Assembly: GCA_031308135.1 (NCBI GenBank)
Contig: JAHLJT010000631.1
Span: forward strand, 32,783,522 to 32,847,521
Direction: 5' to 3'
From: Acheta domesticus
Lineage: Eukaryota > Arthropoda > Insecta > Orthoptera > Gryllidae
DNA: 64,000 bases
The translations under genes and the position numbers were made by a program. Positions within the stretch are counted from its first letter, which is position 1. Every line of letters begins with the position of its first letter. Positions 39,201 through 46,488 of this stretch are shown one piece after another. The notes under the pieces are model-generated. The model saw only the letters and a list, made by a program, of their open reading frames with translations. It made no database searches and was not told the DNA's origin.

Positions 39201-42200
39201 CTTATAAATGTATGTATTTAATAGAAATGAGTTTAGAATATCTTTGTGAATGAAATACCTCAATTCAATTTATATTACTAATAATCACATTAAAAACGGA
39301 TTACATTTTGAAATAAAACTGAAATACCACATACATGAACATATAATTACATCCAATGCTATTATTAAAGGTCATAAGTTAATTTGTGTTCATTAAATGT
39401 TCTTTCGTAAGTAAGATTTGAAAACAAATGAAGTTTCAGAAATAACAGTTTCAATAAAAACAGGCTTTAACACTGCCTAAGGTTGCCACTGTGTTCAATG
39501 ACTTCTTAATTATGGAGACAGGCTACAAAAAATACTTGCTATCATTTTTTATCATTTTCATTCTATTACTTTTTTGTATGACAAACAAAAAGGCTAAAAG
39601 AAATTTATGAAGTTTCATGATTTACGTAGCGACCAGTATAAAGTGACAGTTACAGTAAAGTGGTAAAAAAGAAAGTAAAGTTGATAAATGTACATCAAAT
39701 CCAAAGAATATAAGTGAATAATCTTGTATAGAAATGTATCATTTTGCCCTAAATATACATAGTTTGCATTCACAATCTACACACTATAAGAAATTTGCAC
39801 ATGATTTTCTAACAAAAATGAAATCTGTTTCACTCACCTTCCGAGGAACTTGGTAGGTGATTGGAACAACTGCACTGGAGGTGAGCTGCAACAGTCTATT
39901 CACCTCTCCTTGCATGACTGCAAGGGCCCGTTTGGGCACAAGGCATGCACCTTTAGTCTGTTCCCCTGTATGGCGAAGTCCCTCAGCCAAGAAAGGCTCT
40001 CGCTCTAATAGCTCAAGAAACAGCACGGTAGTGTCTCCTTTTGCTGCAAGAAACAGCATGCCCGTGTCCGGATCAAATAGGGGCATTAACACCCTGCAGA
40101 CAGAAACCAAAATTATTATAAAGGACCTCATCCAGAACATTATAGAGACTTCTTGATACTGGGATGTCATTTATGGAAAAGAAACTAACAGAAATTTTTA
40201 AAACTTGCTAGTGAATTTCATGGTGTTAGAATATTTTCCTTAAAATCTTTCATGAAAAACTTTATTGTTTTATATCCAGTCATATCAAGTTTTATGTTCA
40301 CTTTAACATGAAAACTTATTTACATTTTATTGTTTGTTAAAACAATTAAGATTCTGAATTTTCTCTACATCTTTGAAAGAACACCATTTAATTACAAAAA
40401 CTCTCCTCCAATTTTAGATTCAAATGCGAAGTTTAGCCAATTTAACTTTTTTTTTATTATGCTTGTCTACTTTCAATATCCCACCTTCCTTGTTAAATTT
40501 ATCTGAAATATTAAGTTCTTTGCAGATTTTCTTTACATACAATATAAATATGTAATGTTCTAAATTTTCTCCTTGAAAGATATGAAACAATCTTCTGCAT
40601 TAAAACCTGCAACTGATCTGCAACTGACTGCATTTACACAGATCTACCAAATTGTCAGACTTAGATTTTTATTAAGGATTTTTCTTGTCATGTATCAGGA
40701 TCTTTTAATGTAAAGATGTGAAGGCAAATGTACCACACTTCCAAGTTCATTTGATAATTTTTCTTTGCAATTTCTGTTGTTACTGAATGTTACTCAAATT
40801 GTTTTTCTTACTGCTATTCCTTTGTTTCTGTGATAAAAAGAATCTGAAAGTGACCTTCCAAACAATACTCTTATATTAACATGTAATAGTTTGTTTTGAA
40901 AATTTATTTCACTAAAATGAAGTAAGTTTCGAAATGCATCTCAACCCACCTTCACTTTGAATGTACACAAAGGTAATGAAATATTTACATCTGAATGGTA
41001 TATGACCTCTTGCAAATCAGATTTTGTAGCCTATATATGATCATTGGGAAAAATAAATAAAAGCAGAATAAAAATTGCATGAACTCACCCAGTGGAGCTA
41101 TCAAGAACAAGAGCACGATCTGCTTCCTCAAAGCGCCGAAGATCTCTGAGGAATACTTCTCTTTGACGACCCTGCAGAACATTACAGCAAATTAAAAACA
41201 CAGCATATCACACTATCAGAGGATATTTGCTACAGTAATTGAAGAAACAGAAATATGTATTTGAAAGTCAGATAAAAAAAATCTATTCCCATTCATAAAC
41301 ATTCAGAAACTTACAGAATCAAATCCAGTTGTGAGAAGACGTCCTGAATCTCCCAACCACACAACTCTTGAATCTTTGATGCTTTGGTGGCTATTGGCAG
41401 AATGTGTAATAAATTTTGGACTGCGTGGATCACCTACACGCACTTGTTTGTCTTTGCAACTAGTTGCAATCAGTGACCCATCTCGCCGCCATGACACTGA
41501 CTGTATCACATCTCCATGCTCTGATCCATTTGCTGCAATCATAACAATTTTTCTTTAACCACTTTTCAATGCAAAAATTACTACTGACAAAATATATAAT
41601 AAAACCATCTTATTAGAAAGAATAATGCTCACTTATAACACAGAAAAAGGGTTAGACTTTATAGGATAATAGATTTGCTATAGGCTCTCCTGCTTTAAAA
41701 CCAATACTTCAAAGTTCCTTCTATCTACTCATGCTTATAGGACATTGTGTAATGACAAAGGCGAGACAAGAACTACTTATCGGACCAGCAATACAATTAG
41801 AACCTTACAGTCAACAAAACATGTAAATTCATACAAATAGCTATTGTTAACAGTTGTTAACAACATAGTTTGCATACGAATGCATCATTTTAAAATTAAG
41901 TGGTCCGATAAACAGAGGACTTGGACTCTACTTTCCCTTGAACTAATACCAAGAGGAAGATTGCGGGAGGGAAAATTCAAAGAGTAAAGAGGCCTGGTCT
42001 CAGTTGGAGTTAGGTCAGAAATGAGAATCCTGTTATGGTCATGACTGTCTTACGAGGTGTCAATGAAAAAGATCTCGCTACGGGTTTCTAGAACGTGACC
42101 AGTCGAAGAGAAAGCACTCACAGAAGACCTCCTGCTGCGCGGCGAGGTCCCAGAGGGCGAGCGTGGTGTAGGAGGAGGTGGAGAGGAGCCCGTCGGCCGT

Positions 42201-42859
42201 GGGGTGGAAGGCGACCGTCTCGACGCGGCGCTGCTTGTGCGAGAAGGTGCACTCGGGCACGCTCAGGCTCTCCTCCAGCCCGCCCTCGGGCACGTGCCAC
42301 ACCTTCACCAAGCAGTCCTGCGACCCGGTGGCCAGCAGCCCGTCGTGGAAGGGCGAGAAGGCCATGTCGGTGACGGTGTCGCTGTGCGCGTGCAGTAGCG
42401 GCATCGTCTTGCTCTTGCGCCCGCAGTCGTCCACGGGCAGCACGGCCAGACTCGACCCTGCGACCCGACCCGACCCACAGCTCAGCGCCCGGGCCCGGGC
42501 CCACCACGCGGGCCCTCGCGATCTGTCAAACGCCGTGGGCGGCCTGGCCTCCTCGCGCGATAAGACGAGGGCGGGACGGGACGTCACTCCGCTTGACAGA
42601 TCGCGCGGCTCCGCGTGAAAGCACGGGGCCTCCGCCGTCGCGCTCGCTGCTTCCAGCTGTTACGTTTTCGCGAACGCGGCACACCATCGAGGTACTCACC
42701 GTTGTGGTCGACATTGAAGGCCATAAATGCCGCGGAAGCGGCGATGTTATTTCCGTACGTCTGATAAGAACCGACGGAAATGTCACGGATGCAAGCTTCG
42801 GGTTTCGGCACGATGGGCGCGGCATTTTTGTACTTAGAAGCCTTGAATCGCCAAGCCAT
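5534..42859 (-). CDS. pod1: pod1 / coronin-7 family actin-binding protein, whole gene span (17 coding exons)
   Basis: Coding exons, 5' to 3' on the minus strand: 42859-42700, 42457-42122, 41532-41315, 41171-41089, 40093-39838, 31866-31714, 29723-29091, 27423-27028, 23427-23082, 20277-19993, 13295-13066, 9718-9380, 7507-7301, 7196-7061, 6632-6502, 5891-5808, 5542-5534. Every junction is GT-AG and the phases agree throughout, giving 1333 residues. Two coronin units are visible: an N-terminal one opening MAWRFKASKYKNAAP and a second opening near residue 858 (VSKFRHLKGTPLHKS), each followed by WD40 blades, with a Pro/Ala-rich linker between and an acidic tail ending EREWDD. This is the coronin-7/POD-1 architecture; those proteins bind F-actin, and in flies also microtubules, in growth cones and at the cortex, while the mammalian protein acts at the trans-Golgi. 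The protein is longer than the roughly 900-1100 residues usual in the family because of the linker. An in-frame TAA 12 nt before the ATG fixes the start if no intron intervenes. Confidence 0.95.
5808..5891 (-). CDS. pod1: pod1 coding exon 16 (acidic tail)
   Basis: Encodes residues 1304-1331, IQRAVSSRMEVNMSLEQDHM then E-G-V-D-E-R-E-W. The donor chosen is gtatgt at 5807 because the resulting ...REW joins D-D-stop, matching the acidic tryptophan-containing tail of coronin-7 proteins. A second donor-like GTGAGT lies 8 nt upstream but would break that tail. Confidence 0.85.
6502..6632 (-). CDS. pod1: pod1 coding exon 15
   Basis: Encodes residues 1260-1303: S-S-V-Q-G-N-T-T-S-G and a Ser/Pro/Lys-rich segment ending S-A-K-E-K-Q-E-Q, probably helical or flexible. 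The acceptor after aatttcag gives a Leu codon across the junction. Donor gtgagt at 6501, phase 0 at the 3' end. Confidence 0.88.
7061..7196 (-). CDS. pod1: pod1 coding exon 14
   Basis: Encodes residues 1215-1259: TDLFQDDLFPPTKVTWKPTM, then E-E-W-F-A-G-N-N, the conserved C-terminal coronin-7 stretch. The donor is taken as gtaagt at 7060, giving a phase 1 end (136 nt) that agrees with exon 15. The preceding intron is only 104 nt. Confidence 0.92.
7301..7507 (-). CDS. pod1: pod1 coding exon 13
   Basis: Encodes residues 1146-1214. After the junction G-R|G-D-S-T-I-Y-A-F-E-V the segment ASLHQGLSFLPKNVCDVAAV and F-A-R-A-L-R-L-T-N is strongly coronin-7-like, ending LSFTVPRVK. Acceptor tttacag, donor gtatga at 7300; both ends phase 0. 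Codon use returns to a balanced composition. Confidence 0.95.
8979..9201 (-). mobile_element. MITE family A, copy 1 (mariner-like, TA target)
   Basis: The inner inverted repeats read ataagttggtgattgaca at the left end and its complement at the right end. The ends TATGG...CCATA suggest a TA target. The interior is homologous to the copy at 13808-14022 in the opposite orientation. The left terminus has a small insertion relative to copy 2. Confidence 0.8.
9246..9310 (+). repeat. RTE-like LINE 3' tail fragment
   Basis: Contains gggaggccttgcccaacatt, a form of the 'gaggccttTGCCCA' tail common at the 3' ends of insect RTE-type elements, followed by a short AT-rich simple tail. A related stretch lies at 63790-63862. 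Confidence 0.45.
9380..9718 (-). CDS. pod1: pod1 coding exon 12 (WD40 blades, propeller 2)
   Basis: Encodes residues 1033-1145, starting V-L-A-L-A-W-S-P-C-G and then D-G-R-V-R-V-F-E-P-R. It contains WALVVLGFDRASERQIQLFR and ends AVLVPFYDEDSSTLFLTGR, all coronin-like. Acceptor tgcgcag, donor gtacgt at 9379; both ends phase 0. Nearly every codon ends in G or C. Long ORFs on the other strand and frames here are artefacts of that composition. Confidence 0.95.
9840..10085 (-). mobile_element. tRNA-derived SINE, copy 1
   Basis: On the minus strand an A-box-like TGGCTCAGGGC (10069-10056) and a B box GGTTCGATTCC (10012-10001) are correctly ordered and spaced. The body includes GCTGTCTGGAGGAGAATTCT, which is shared with the copy at 57440-57815. 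There is no cloverleaf acceptor stem, so it is not a tRNA gene. It lies just upstream of pod1 exon 12. Confidence 0.75.
11470..12060. other. Intron 10 of pod1, no gene
   Basis: Moderately purine-rich intronic sequence leading into the polypurine tract. No exon-like conserved motif was seen in either strand. Confidence 0.4.
12095..12672. repeat. Long polypurine-polypyrimidine tract (GA-rich)
   Basis: About 575 bp made almost wholly of G and A on the plus strand, built of degenerate ggggaagagagag units with few interruptions. It lies in pod1 intron 11, so the pod1 pre-mRNA is pyrimidine-rich here. Long ORFs in this tract are compositional. Confidence 0.95.
12673..12935. repeat. 30-bp minisatellite
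   Basis: cgtggtcgaa-type cores recur at 12711, 12741, 12771 (variant), 12801, 12831 and on to about 12920, a period of exactly 30 bp for most units and about nine copies in all. It directly adjoins the polypurine tract. Because 30 is a multiple of three, it keeps reading frames open on both strands without being a gene. Confidence 0.9.
13066..13295 (-). CDS. pod1: pod1 coding exon 11 (WD40 blades, propeller 2)
   Basis: Encodes residues 956-1032. CDDGAIRLWRVPPGG and a full blade from LLCLAWHPLAADVLAVAAFD to V-R-V-W-D-L are visible, ending S-L-T-G-H-G-D-Q. Acceptor gcgcag, donor gtgcgc at 13065, phase 0 at the 3' end. A 30-bp minisatellite and a 570-bp polypurine tract begin about 130 bp beyond the donor. 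Confidence 0.95.
13808..14022 (+). mobile_element. MITE family A, copy 2 (mariner-like, TA target)
   Basis: About 33-bp terminal inverted repeats (TATGGTCTGATTAAAATAAG inward) bounded by TA. The interior is homologous to copy 1 but inverted. About 215 bp, non-coding, in pod1 intron 10. Confidence 0.85.
14970..15160 (-). mobile_element. tRNA-derived SINE of a second family
   Basis: On the minus strand, CAGCCGAGGTCGCTAAGG (A-box region, near 15145) and GGTTCCAATCC (B box, 15098-15087) are intact. A non-tRNA body follows, ending in near-repeats of TATATGACCAAGTTGTCGC. Located in pod1 intron 10. Confidence 0.75.
15454..15492. repeat. 8-bp tandem repeat
   Basis: Five units of gatgaccc or aatgaccc. 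Confidence 0.85.
17480..17770. repeat. Possible retroelement 3' end
   Basis: The stretch around 17700-17745 (ctgatgaccgagaaataaaa, then ttccgaaacgtcgg) resembles the 'CGAAACGTCGG' tails of arthropod Penelope-like and related retroelements. No protein-coding remnant was seen. Confidence 0.35.
18664..18797 (+). repeat. Dispersed repeat family B, copy 1
   Basis: About 130 bp (ggatttttatgtaattacac ... ttacatatttttacatacat) closely matching 63863-63995. Class unknown. Confidence 0.8.
19993..20277 (-). CDS. pod1: pod1 coding exon 10 (second coronin N-terminal motif)
   Basis: Encodes residues 861-955. The sequence RVSKFRHLKGTPLHKSTHIE, the R-Q-V-S-G-E-C-D-G-F motif and GRLPDGVTPALVHGAAVMDF closely match the start of the second propeller in coronin-7 proteins. 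Acceptor gcgtag; donor gtgagt at 19992. The split codon gives L-A-V-A-C-D-D across the junction. GC-rich exon between AT-rich introns. Confidence 0.95.
21247..21293. repeat. (ATT)n microsatellite
   Basis: About fifteen uninterrupted att units in pod1 intron 9-10 territory. Confidence 0.95.
22489..22721. mobile_element. hAT-like MITE with 7-bp target duplication
   Basis: Ends CAGGGGCGGATCCAGAG and, on the other strand, CAGGCACAGATCCACGG, flanked on both sides by cttccac (22482-22488 and 22722-22728). 233 bp, non-coding. Confidence 0.8.
22784..23027. mobile_element. Foldback MITE, piggyBac-like (TTAA target)
   Basis: Long imperfect inverted repeats (GGTGACTCCACACATTCGGC against GGCGGCTCCACACATTCACT), flanked by TTAA at 22780-22783 and the near-match TTTA at 23028-23031. 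It ends about 55 bp from pod1 exon 9. Confidence 0.75.
23082..23427 (-). CDS. pod1: pod1 coding exon 9 (linker, AERRR motif 2, start of second coronin unit)
   Basis: Encodes residues 746-860. It reads VTPVSETAPAPPRPVTVCVT, an acidic D-E-E-D, then R-A-S-I-A-E-R-R-R-L-Y-E-E, a second version of the motif closing exon 8. After Ala/Pro repeats it ends TPKRTSTVFG, which runs directly into the second coronin N-terminal signature in exon 10. Donor GTGAGT at 23081, phase 1. Two MITEs lie immediately downstream in the intron (22489-23027). Confidence 0.9.
23489..23726. repeat. Dispersed repeat family C, copy 1, with 23-bp flanking direct repeats
   Basis: A 238-bp AT-rich unit homologous to 24607-24827. 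It is bracketed by aaatgtatgttacac(t)(g/t)acgatt at 23466-23488 and 23727-23749, 22 of 23 bases identical, as expected of a target-site duplication. Confidence 0.8.
24607..24827. repeat. Dispersed repeat family C, copy 2
   Basis: Aligns end to end with 23485-23726 in the same orientation and has a short internal deletion near its start. The long flanking direct repeats of copy 1 are absent here. Confidence 0.8.
25460..25780. repeat. Polypurine 25-bp minisatellite
   Basis: ggaagaggagaagagagaaaa-type units recur every 25 bp (for example 25552, 25577, 25602, 25627), about nine copies, followed by less regular GA sequence. Almost pure purine on the plus strand. Confidence 0.92.
26515..26944. mobile_element. 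Non-autonomous hAT transposon with perfect 8-bp target duplication
   Basis: The termini are CAGGGGTGTCCAACTTG and, on the opposite strand, CAGGGTTGTCCAACTTG (16 of 17). tgctagat flanks both sides (26507-26514, 26945-26952). 430 bp with no transposase coding. It ends 83 bp before the 3' end of pod1 exon 8. Confidence 0.92.
27028..27423 (-). CDS. pod1: pod1 coding exon 8 (linker, AERRR motif 1)
   Basis: Encodes residues 614-745. It begins PRLGPKPFTPPKLSFGGSG and F-S-F-D-K-V-F-H, then long Ala/Pro repeats, ending T-P-S-T-A-E-R-R-R-I-F-E-Q. The flanking conserved segments make it a genuine coding exon despite the repeat-like middle. Acceptor cccgcag, donor gtgcgc at 27027; both ends phase 0. Very GC-rich. 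Confidence 0.88.
27723..27948. mobile_element. Possible piggyBac-like MITE
   Basis: AACCCATTTATGC at the left end faces ATAAATGGGTT at the right end. A gggtcgttagcgaccc hairpin lies just inside the left end. TTAA is present at the right border only, so the target duplication is not proven. Confidence 0.45.
28259..28566. mobile_element. MITE with perfect 14-bp terminal inverted repeats
   Basis: aacttccgttctga (28259-28272) and tcagaacggaagtt (28553-28566) are exact complements. The interior is non-coding. I could not see a clear target duplication. Confidence 0.6.
29091..29723 (-). CDS. pod1: pod1 coding exon 7 (low-complexity Pro/Ala linker)
   Basis: Encodes residues 403-613. It opens VHRGPLGQWRARLQERLG, passes a poly-Ala run and an A-A-P-H-Q-N-G-S motif, and then becomes Pro/Ala/Ser/Thr repeats, including a long (PT)n run and (AP)n runs. 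No folded domain is visible; an unstructured linker is inferred. The acceptor after cttcgcag is clear. The donor GTTAGC at 29090 is weaker than the others, and the reading frame stays open for 94 codons beyond it to 28809, so intron retention or a different 3' boundary cannot be excluded. Both ends are phase 0. Confidence 0.8.
29216..29250 (+). repeat. G-run repeat inside pod1 exon 7 (possible G-quadruplex)
   Basis: Five or more successive gcgggg units encode the (AP)n stretch on the opposite strand. The G-rich strand is the template strand of pod1. Similar shorter runs occur in exons 8 and 9 (about 27255-27275 and 23178-23198). Confidence 0.7.
29428..29492. repeat. pod1: Hexanucleotide repeat encoding (Pro-Thr)n in pod1
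   Basis: gtggga and gtgggc units in tandem give alternating Pro and Thr on the minus strand. Length variation here would stay in frame. Confidence 0.85.
31714..31866 (-). CDS. pod1: pod1 coding exon 6 (end of propeller 1)
   Basis: Encodes residues 352-402, beginning SYRDFHADLYPDTPG, a coronin-conserved stretch after the first propeller. It starts and ends in phase 0 (153 nt). The acceptor lies after a good pyrimidine tract (cttttttgcag); the donor is gtgtgc at 31713. Confidence 0.93.
35200..35420 (+). repeat. Fragment related to the 52.3-57.0 kb satellite-like array
   Basis: Shares the order gaagcc...tt..agaaaatg, gagc.t.tctgaaaat, gagttttc.gagaaact and taatgtaaatattgacatg with 53366-53550, at lower identity. 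Confidence 0.55.
37530..38400 (+). pseudogene. Decayed Jockey-type LINE reverse transcriptase fragment
   Basis: Across shifted frames the plus strand reads N-Y-S-S-V-Q-N-I-S-H, V-P-Q-G-S-I-V, F-S-E-D-T-N-T-L (for the F-A-D-D box), W-F-H-K-N-K-L-I-V-N-E-G-K, L-G-L-S-I-Q and then a C-terminal H-Y-A-F-R-L-L-S region. This is the palm and thumb order of non-LTR reverse transcriptases. The catalytic A-D-D is changed and many stops are present, so it is dead. Confidence 0.7.
39838..40093 (-). CDS. pod1: pod1 coding exon 5 (coronin DUF1900 region)
   Basis: Encodes residues 266-351. The motif VLMPLFDPDTGMLFLAAKGD is diagnostic of coronins and marks the DUF1900 segment that closes the first propeller; the basic stretch ending TYQVPRK follows. 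Donor gtgagt at 39837, phase 0. It is followed by the largest intron of the gene (about 8 kb). Confidence 0.95.
41089..41171 (-). CDS. pod1: pod1 coding exon 4
   Basis: Encodes residues 239-265 (GRQREVFLRDLRRFEEADRA, then LVLDSSTG), the blade 5 linker typical of coronins. The acceptor is ctgcag and the donor gtgagt at 41088. The 83-nt exon ends in phase 2 and joins exon 5 to read STGVLMPLFDPDTG. Confidence 0.93.
41315..41532 (-). CDS. pod1: pod1 coding exon 3 (WD40 blades)
   Basis: Encodes residues 166-238, including GDVIQSVSWRRDGSLIATSC, then C-K-D-K-Q-V-R-V-G-D-P-R and a blade ending RVVWLGDSGRLLTTGFDS. The acceptor follows attgcag and the donor is gtaagt at 41314; the exon ends in phase 0. 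Codon usage is mixed to AT-leaning, in sharp contrast to exon 2 only 590 bp away. Confidence 0.95.
42122..42457 (-). CDS. pod1: pod1 coding exon 2 (first WD40 blades)
   Basis: Encodes residues 54-165. The split Gly codon joins exon 1 to read GSSLAVLPVDDCGRKSK. WD40 signatures follow: H-S-D-T-V-T-D-M-A-F-S-P-F, G-S-Q-D-C-L-V-K-V-W and a terminal L-A-L-W-D-L. The acceptor (gtcgcag) sits in a GC-rich run without a good pyrimidine tract. The exon is very GC-rich, with wobble positions almost all G or C, unlike exons 3-6. Donor GTGAGT at 42121, phase 1. Confidence 0.94.
42700..42859 (-). CDS. pod1: pod1 coding exon 1 (start codon)
   Basis: The ATG at 42859-42857 has A at -3 and G at +4, with an in-frame TAA 12 nt upstream. 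It encodes residues 1-53, the conserved coronin N-terminal extension: basic R-F-K-A-S-K-Y-K, then YQTYGNNIAASAAFMAFN. The donor is GTGAGT at 42699 and the exon ends in phase 1. The following intron is only 242 nt. Confidence 0.95.
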
Positions 42860-43240
42860 GATGAGCCCTTAGACGAATCGGCGTCAATATCATATACTGT
42901 CACCTTGCTGCAAAACGAAAACAAAGTTGCTCCCGGCGTCTGTCGCTCTGCGCCGCACCACACTGCACCGTGCCCGGCAGGGCCGGGCCCGGTCTGGCAG
43001 GCAAAACTAGCGTTGCGGGCAGGTCGACTCCCCCCGGCTCCGGGAGGGAACGTTTTAGCCAGATTAAGCACGTCGGTTCTCTTATTCCTTTACCACCTCG
43101 GCATGCGTATTGTTAACGACCCCCTTACCTGCTATTTCTGTCAAATTACACGCTTTCCGGCGACAATCTCTCCTCCTTGCTCAGCGTCATATGACAGACG
43201 GCACTGGCGAGACCAATGGACGCGCTAATCTGCGATCGCG
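42860..43240 (-). promoter_or_regulatory. CpG-rich upstream region of pod1
   Basis: The sequence upstream of the pod1 ATG is richer in G+C and CpG than the surrounding AT-rich DNA and gives way to AT-rich sequence by about 43.3 kb. No convincing TATA box was seen. This is probably the 5' UTR or promoter, but no transcription start can be fixed and an upstream non-coding exon is possible. Confidence 0.35.
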
Positions 43241-44582
43241 ATAATACACAGCCAAACAAAGACCCAACCTCTCGTTTTGGAATACATGAAAAATATCTAT
43301 TGGCGAGATGGCATTTTTATCAGTTTTGAAAATGATTAATAATGCACAAGTGGTGCTTTGACCCACGTAGTTGTACGACCTCAAAGTATCCTTCACGACA
43401 GCTTGTCATGAATTGTGCATGATGTGGGCGATTAGAGAAAGATAATGGCAACCAGCGATATCCTAACCAAATCTCTAGATGCCGCTATCAGATGACAAAC
43501 GAGACGCCTAGACGAAAGCACGAACAGTGCGCGGTAGCAACGCCAGGTGGTGACAACCATAGATGGCAGACTTGGATCGATAACACTAGGCCCAATGACT
43601 CATGCGGTTAATGATCCCGAAGCTGAGCGTCTATAGAGACAAATTGCGAATATTTTATTTTCTAAATAGTGAAGCAATTCGTTGAGAAATGTAGAATTGA
43701 AACTAATTACGATTAATTACACACAACTACGATAGGCATCAATGAAAGGCTGCAGTTTCAAAACGAGTTCGTGTCAGAGATGCCGGTGAATCCGGATCCT
43801 ACCCGACCGATCTGCTGGCTTTGCTACTTCTGATACTGCCGTTGACAACGAAGATCATATAAATTTACCTAATTTAATATATTTTCCGTTTCCTTATAAA
43901 TTGTTGTTCTGGCTTTAGGTATGCTACAGCGCCTCACTGAAATCTTATATTTTGCTTCTCGGCTCTTTTCGTGGGTCATCCTCCTTACTACATGAGGCAC
44001 ATTTCTGCCAAATAAACATTCCTTCACTATATTACTAATTTCTTTGTTTCGTCATCTCTTTTTTGGATCGTGAACATCCAAGGTCAACACAACCGGTCAC
44101 CGGCATTTACCCTTTCCTTTCGCGCTAGTTTTTCTTCTCCATTTTCTCATTTTTTTTTTTCGTAGAAAAATTCACATTATTCACATAGTCTTGTTTAAGG
44201 TTGTTGTTCTACCAAAACTGTATTTGAATAATGAATTTAACTATCATTTAAGTCTTTTAAAGATATTAAATATTACATCGAATACGGAAATACTTAATAA
44301 TTGAATTTATACATTATTTAAATTATCGTGTATAACATTCATTTCGTTCATATGATTATATTTTTTGAAAAAGTATGCAATGTTGTACGTTAACAAATTT
44401 TAAAAGTATTTTAACAAATAAATGTAGCTTGTACAAAGTTCCACACATAGCTGTAAGCGGTTAAAGTTATCAATGGTAAAGTGGAGGGGGGAGAGGAATG
44501 TAGTATATTAAAATGGAAGGGTGACATTTTGTCCTGATGTGTACATGTTATGAATGCAACAGATGGTGCATTCTACATCTCT

Positions 44583-44620
44583 ATCTGTAGCAATACAATA
44601 TCTGTTGTATTGCTACAGAT
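44583..44620. repeat. Perfect 16-bp inverted repeat
   Basis: Left arm atctgtagcaatacaa (44583-44598), loop tatctg, right arm ttgtattgctacagat (44605-44620). Confidence 0.9.
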
Positions 44621-45719
44621 TTGTCTACTAATAATGAAGAGAAACAAATTAAGTGTCACAGTTGACATGCGTACATTTATTTTCTTCACTTGTTACATTA
44701 AAACAGATCCACAAAAATATAGATTTAAACCATTTATATACATTATATTGTAAAAATAAGTTCAGTCAGGTAACAATAAACTTTCCCAAACATATTAAAC
44801 AAAATTTTATAAAAATCTTATTTGAAAAGTACTGGGAATGTGAGGGTTTGGAATGAACAAAGGGAAACAATGGAACAATAAATTCTCATTACAGAAAACT
44901 ATCAGGCTAATTAATATTTCACAATGAGTGAGTCACCTTATTCTCAAAACTGAAACACTGAGCTCCCAGCATATTCTATAAAAATATTTTCATCAACCTT
45001 AGAACCGTTTTGGGGAAAGGGAAATGTTTCCATTCTTTTCCTAAGAAAAACTTAAGTTTTGAACCTAGGGTGAACTCAATTCTGGCAAGCAAACTAATAT
45101 AAGTACAATAGCTAATAGATAATGGAAAATTCAATACAAAGATGAAGCTACTACACTCCATTCTTTTACCACAACAGGAAATCTTAAAGAAACAAAGAAA
45201 ATCACACCATTAAAAAAAAGTGTAACTGCAATTATATCTTCAAAGGTAACTGGCACATATAGTGACAACTCTTTTACTACCGTAACTATATACACCATAA
45301 AAATAGATGACAAAATCTACACTGCACCAGTTAAGAATTATCAGAATTTTCCTGGTTCTTAATTCTGTTTTTTTGAGCTAAGAAATTCTTCTAAAGGCTA
45401 ACTGATGATAAATTACTCACAGAATATTGCACACTGTTCTTCTAAATCTTTTTAAGTAAGAAATCACAGAATGTAACAACTTGGCACCATTAATATATTT
45501 ACAAAACCCCTCATCCACATGAAATATAATGGTAAATAAAACATTTCTCAGTCCTTATAAATAAAAAAAAATACAATTTGAGCAATTCAATTAATATCAC
45601 CAAAAACAAGTGAAAAATTATTGTGTTTTGATACAATTCATTATTGCAATGAATGATGCAGTTTATTTCTGACAAAGTATCACAAGTATGTCTTTCTGAG
45701 TAAAGGAACACAATTAATA

Positions 45720-45902
45720 CAGTAAACCCTGTTTAGCATGGACTTGCTTAACACCAATTTCGCCGTAACCTGAACAAAACTTTGGTCCCGGTAAGGGATT
45801 CCAGTCATATGGGCATTTATAATACTTGGATAACACAAATTTTTATAACACGAACTCCAATTATTTCGGTCCCTTGGACTTTGTGTTAAGGAGGGTTTAC
45901 TA
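45720..45902. mobile_element. Pogo/mariner-like MITE
   Basis: Ends CAGTAAACCCTGTTTAGC and, on the opposite strand, TAGTAAACCCTCCTTAAC, with TA on each side. 183 bp, between the two genes and perhaps within the BTB gene 3' UTR. Confidence 0.7.
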
Positions 45903-46488
45903 TATAACATTTCTCTTGTATCAAAAGAAAGAAGAAATAACAAACAGCAAAGATTAGGCAATGCTTTTTTCCTCAATTTTATCTCCAACCCTGTAACCTC
46001 CACTTTCAACACATGAAATTGACAGCATTCTGAACGGATTCCTGAGAGTACATTTTGGAATTGCAAAAGGTTCAATCCTGATTAGTAACTTTCAGGGTTA
46101 AGAAACAATTAAAAGATATCTGTAAGGACATTTATAGGGTACACAATAAACACTGATATGCTAAAAATATTGAAGGGATGAGGTATGACATCTATCCATT
46201 TGAACAGAAGTGGTTTCTTTACCACTGGGGAATCTACAAGTTGAGTAATACACAGAAAATACTGTAGGCTTTAGCTTACGTAATCTCAGGATGCTGTGAT
46301 TACTCACATATATATGCACACATATCAATCTAAACATAGTTCATGTAACTTACGAGTTAACATCAATGGAGTAAATAGAATTTTCAGAGCAGTCTTCAGA
46401 CAATTGCATTCAAAGGAGGTGGGGCTGTCAAGTTTTTGAAGAATCTACTAGCCCTTTGATTTGAAAACCTCAGAATGAATGGAAAAAC

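Larger units (their letters stand above)
31867..39837 (-). other. pod1 intron 5 (about 8 kb)
   Basis: AT-rich intron without a conserved exon. It holds a decayed Jockey-type LINE fragment (37530-38400), a fragment related to the 52.3-57.0 kb array (about 35200-35420), and a stretch at 35858-36000 resembling dispersed arthropod repeats with the 'actactcaaccaattttgct' tail. The remainder shows nothing I can name. Confidence 0.5.
44400..46488 (-). other. Possible 3' UTR and flank of the BTB-BACK gene
   Basis: AT-rich and non-coding by inspection. Candidate minus-strand AATAAA hexamers occur near 45667 and 44680, so the mRNA could end at either. A small pogo/mariner-like MITE (45720-45902) and a perfect 16-bp hairpin (44583-44620) lie in this stretch. 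Confidence 0.3.
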
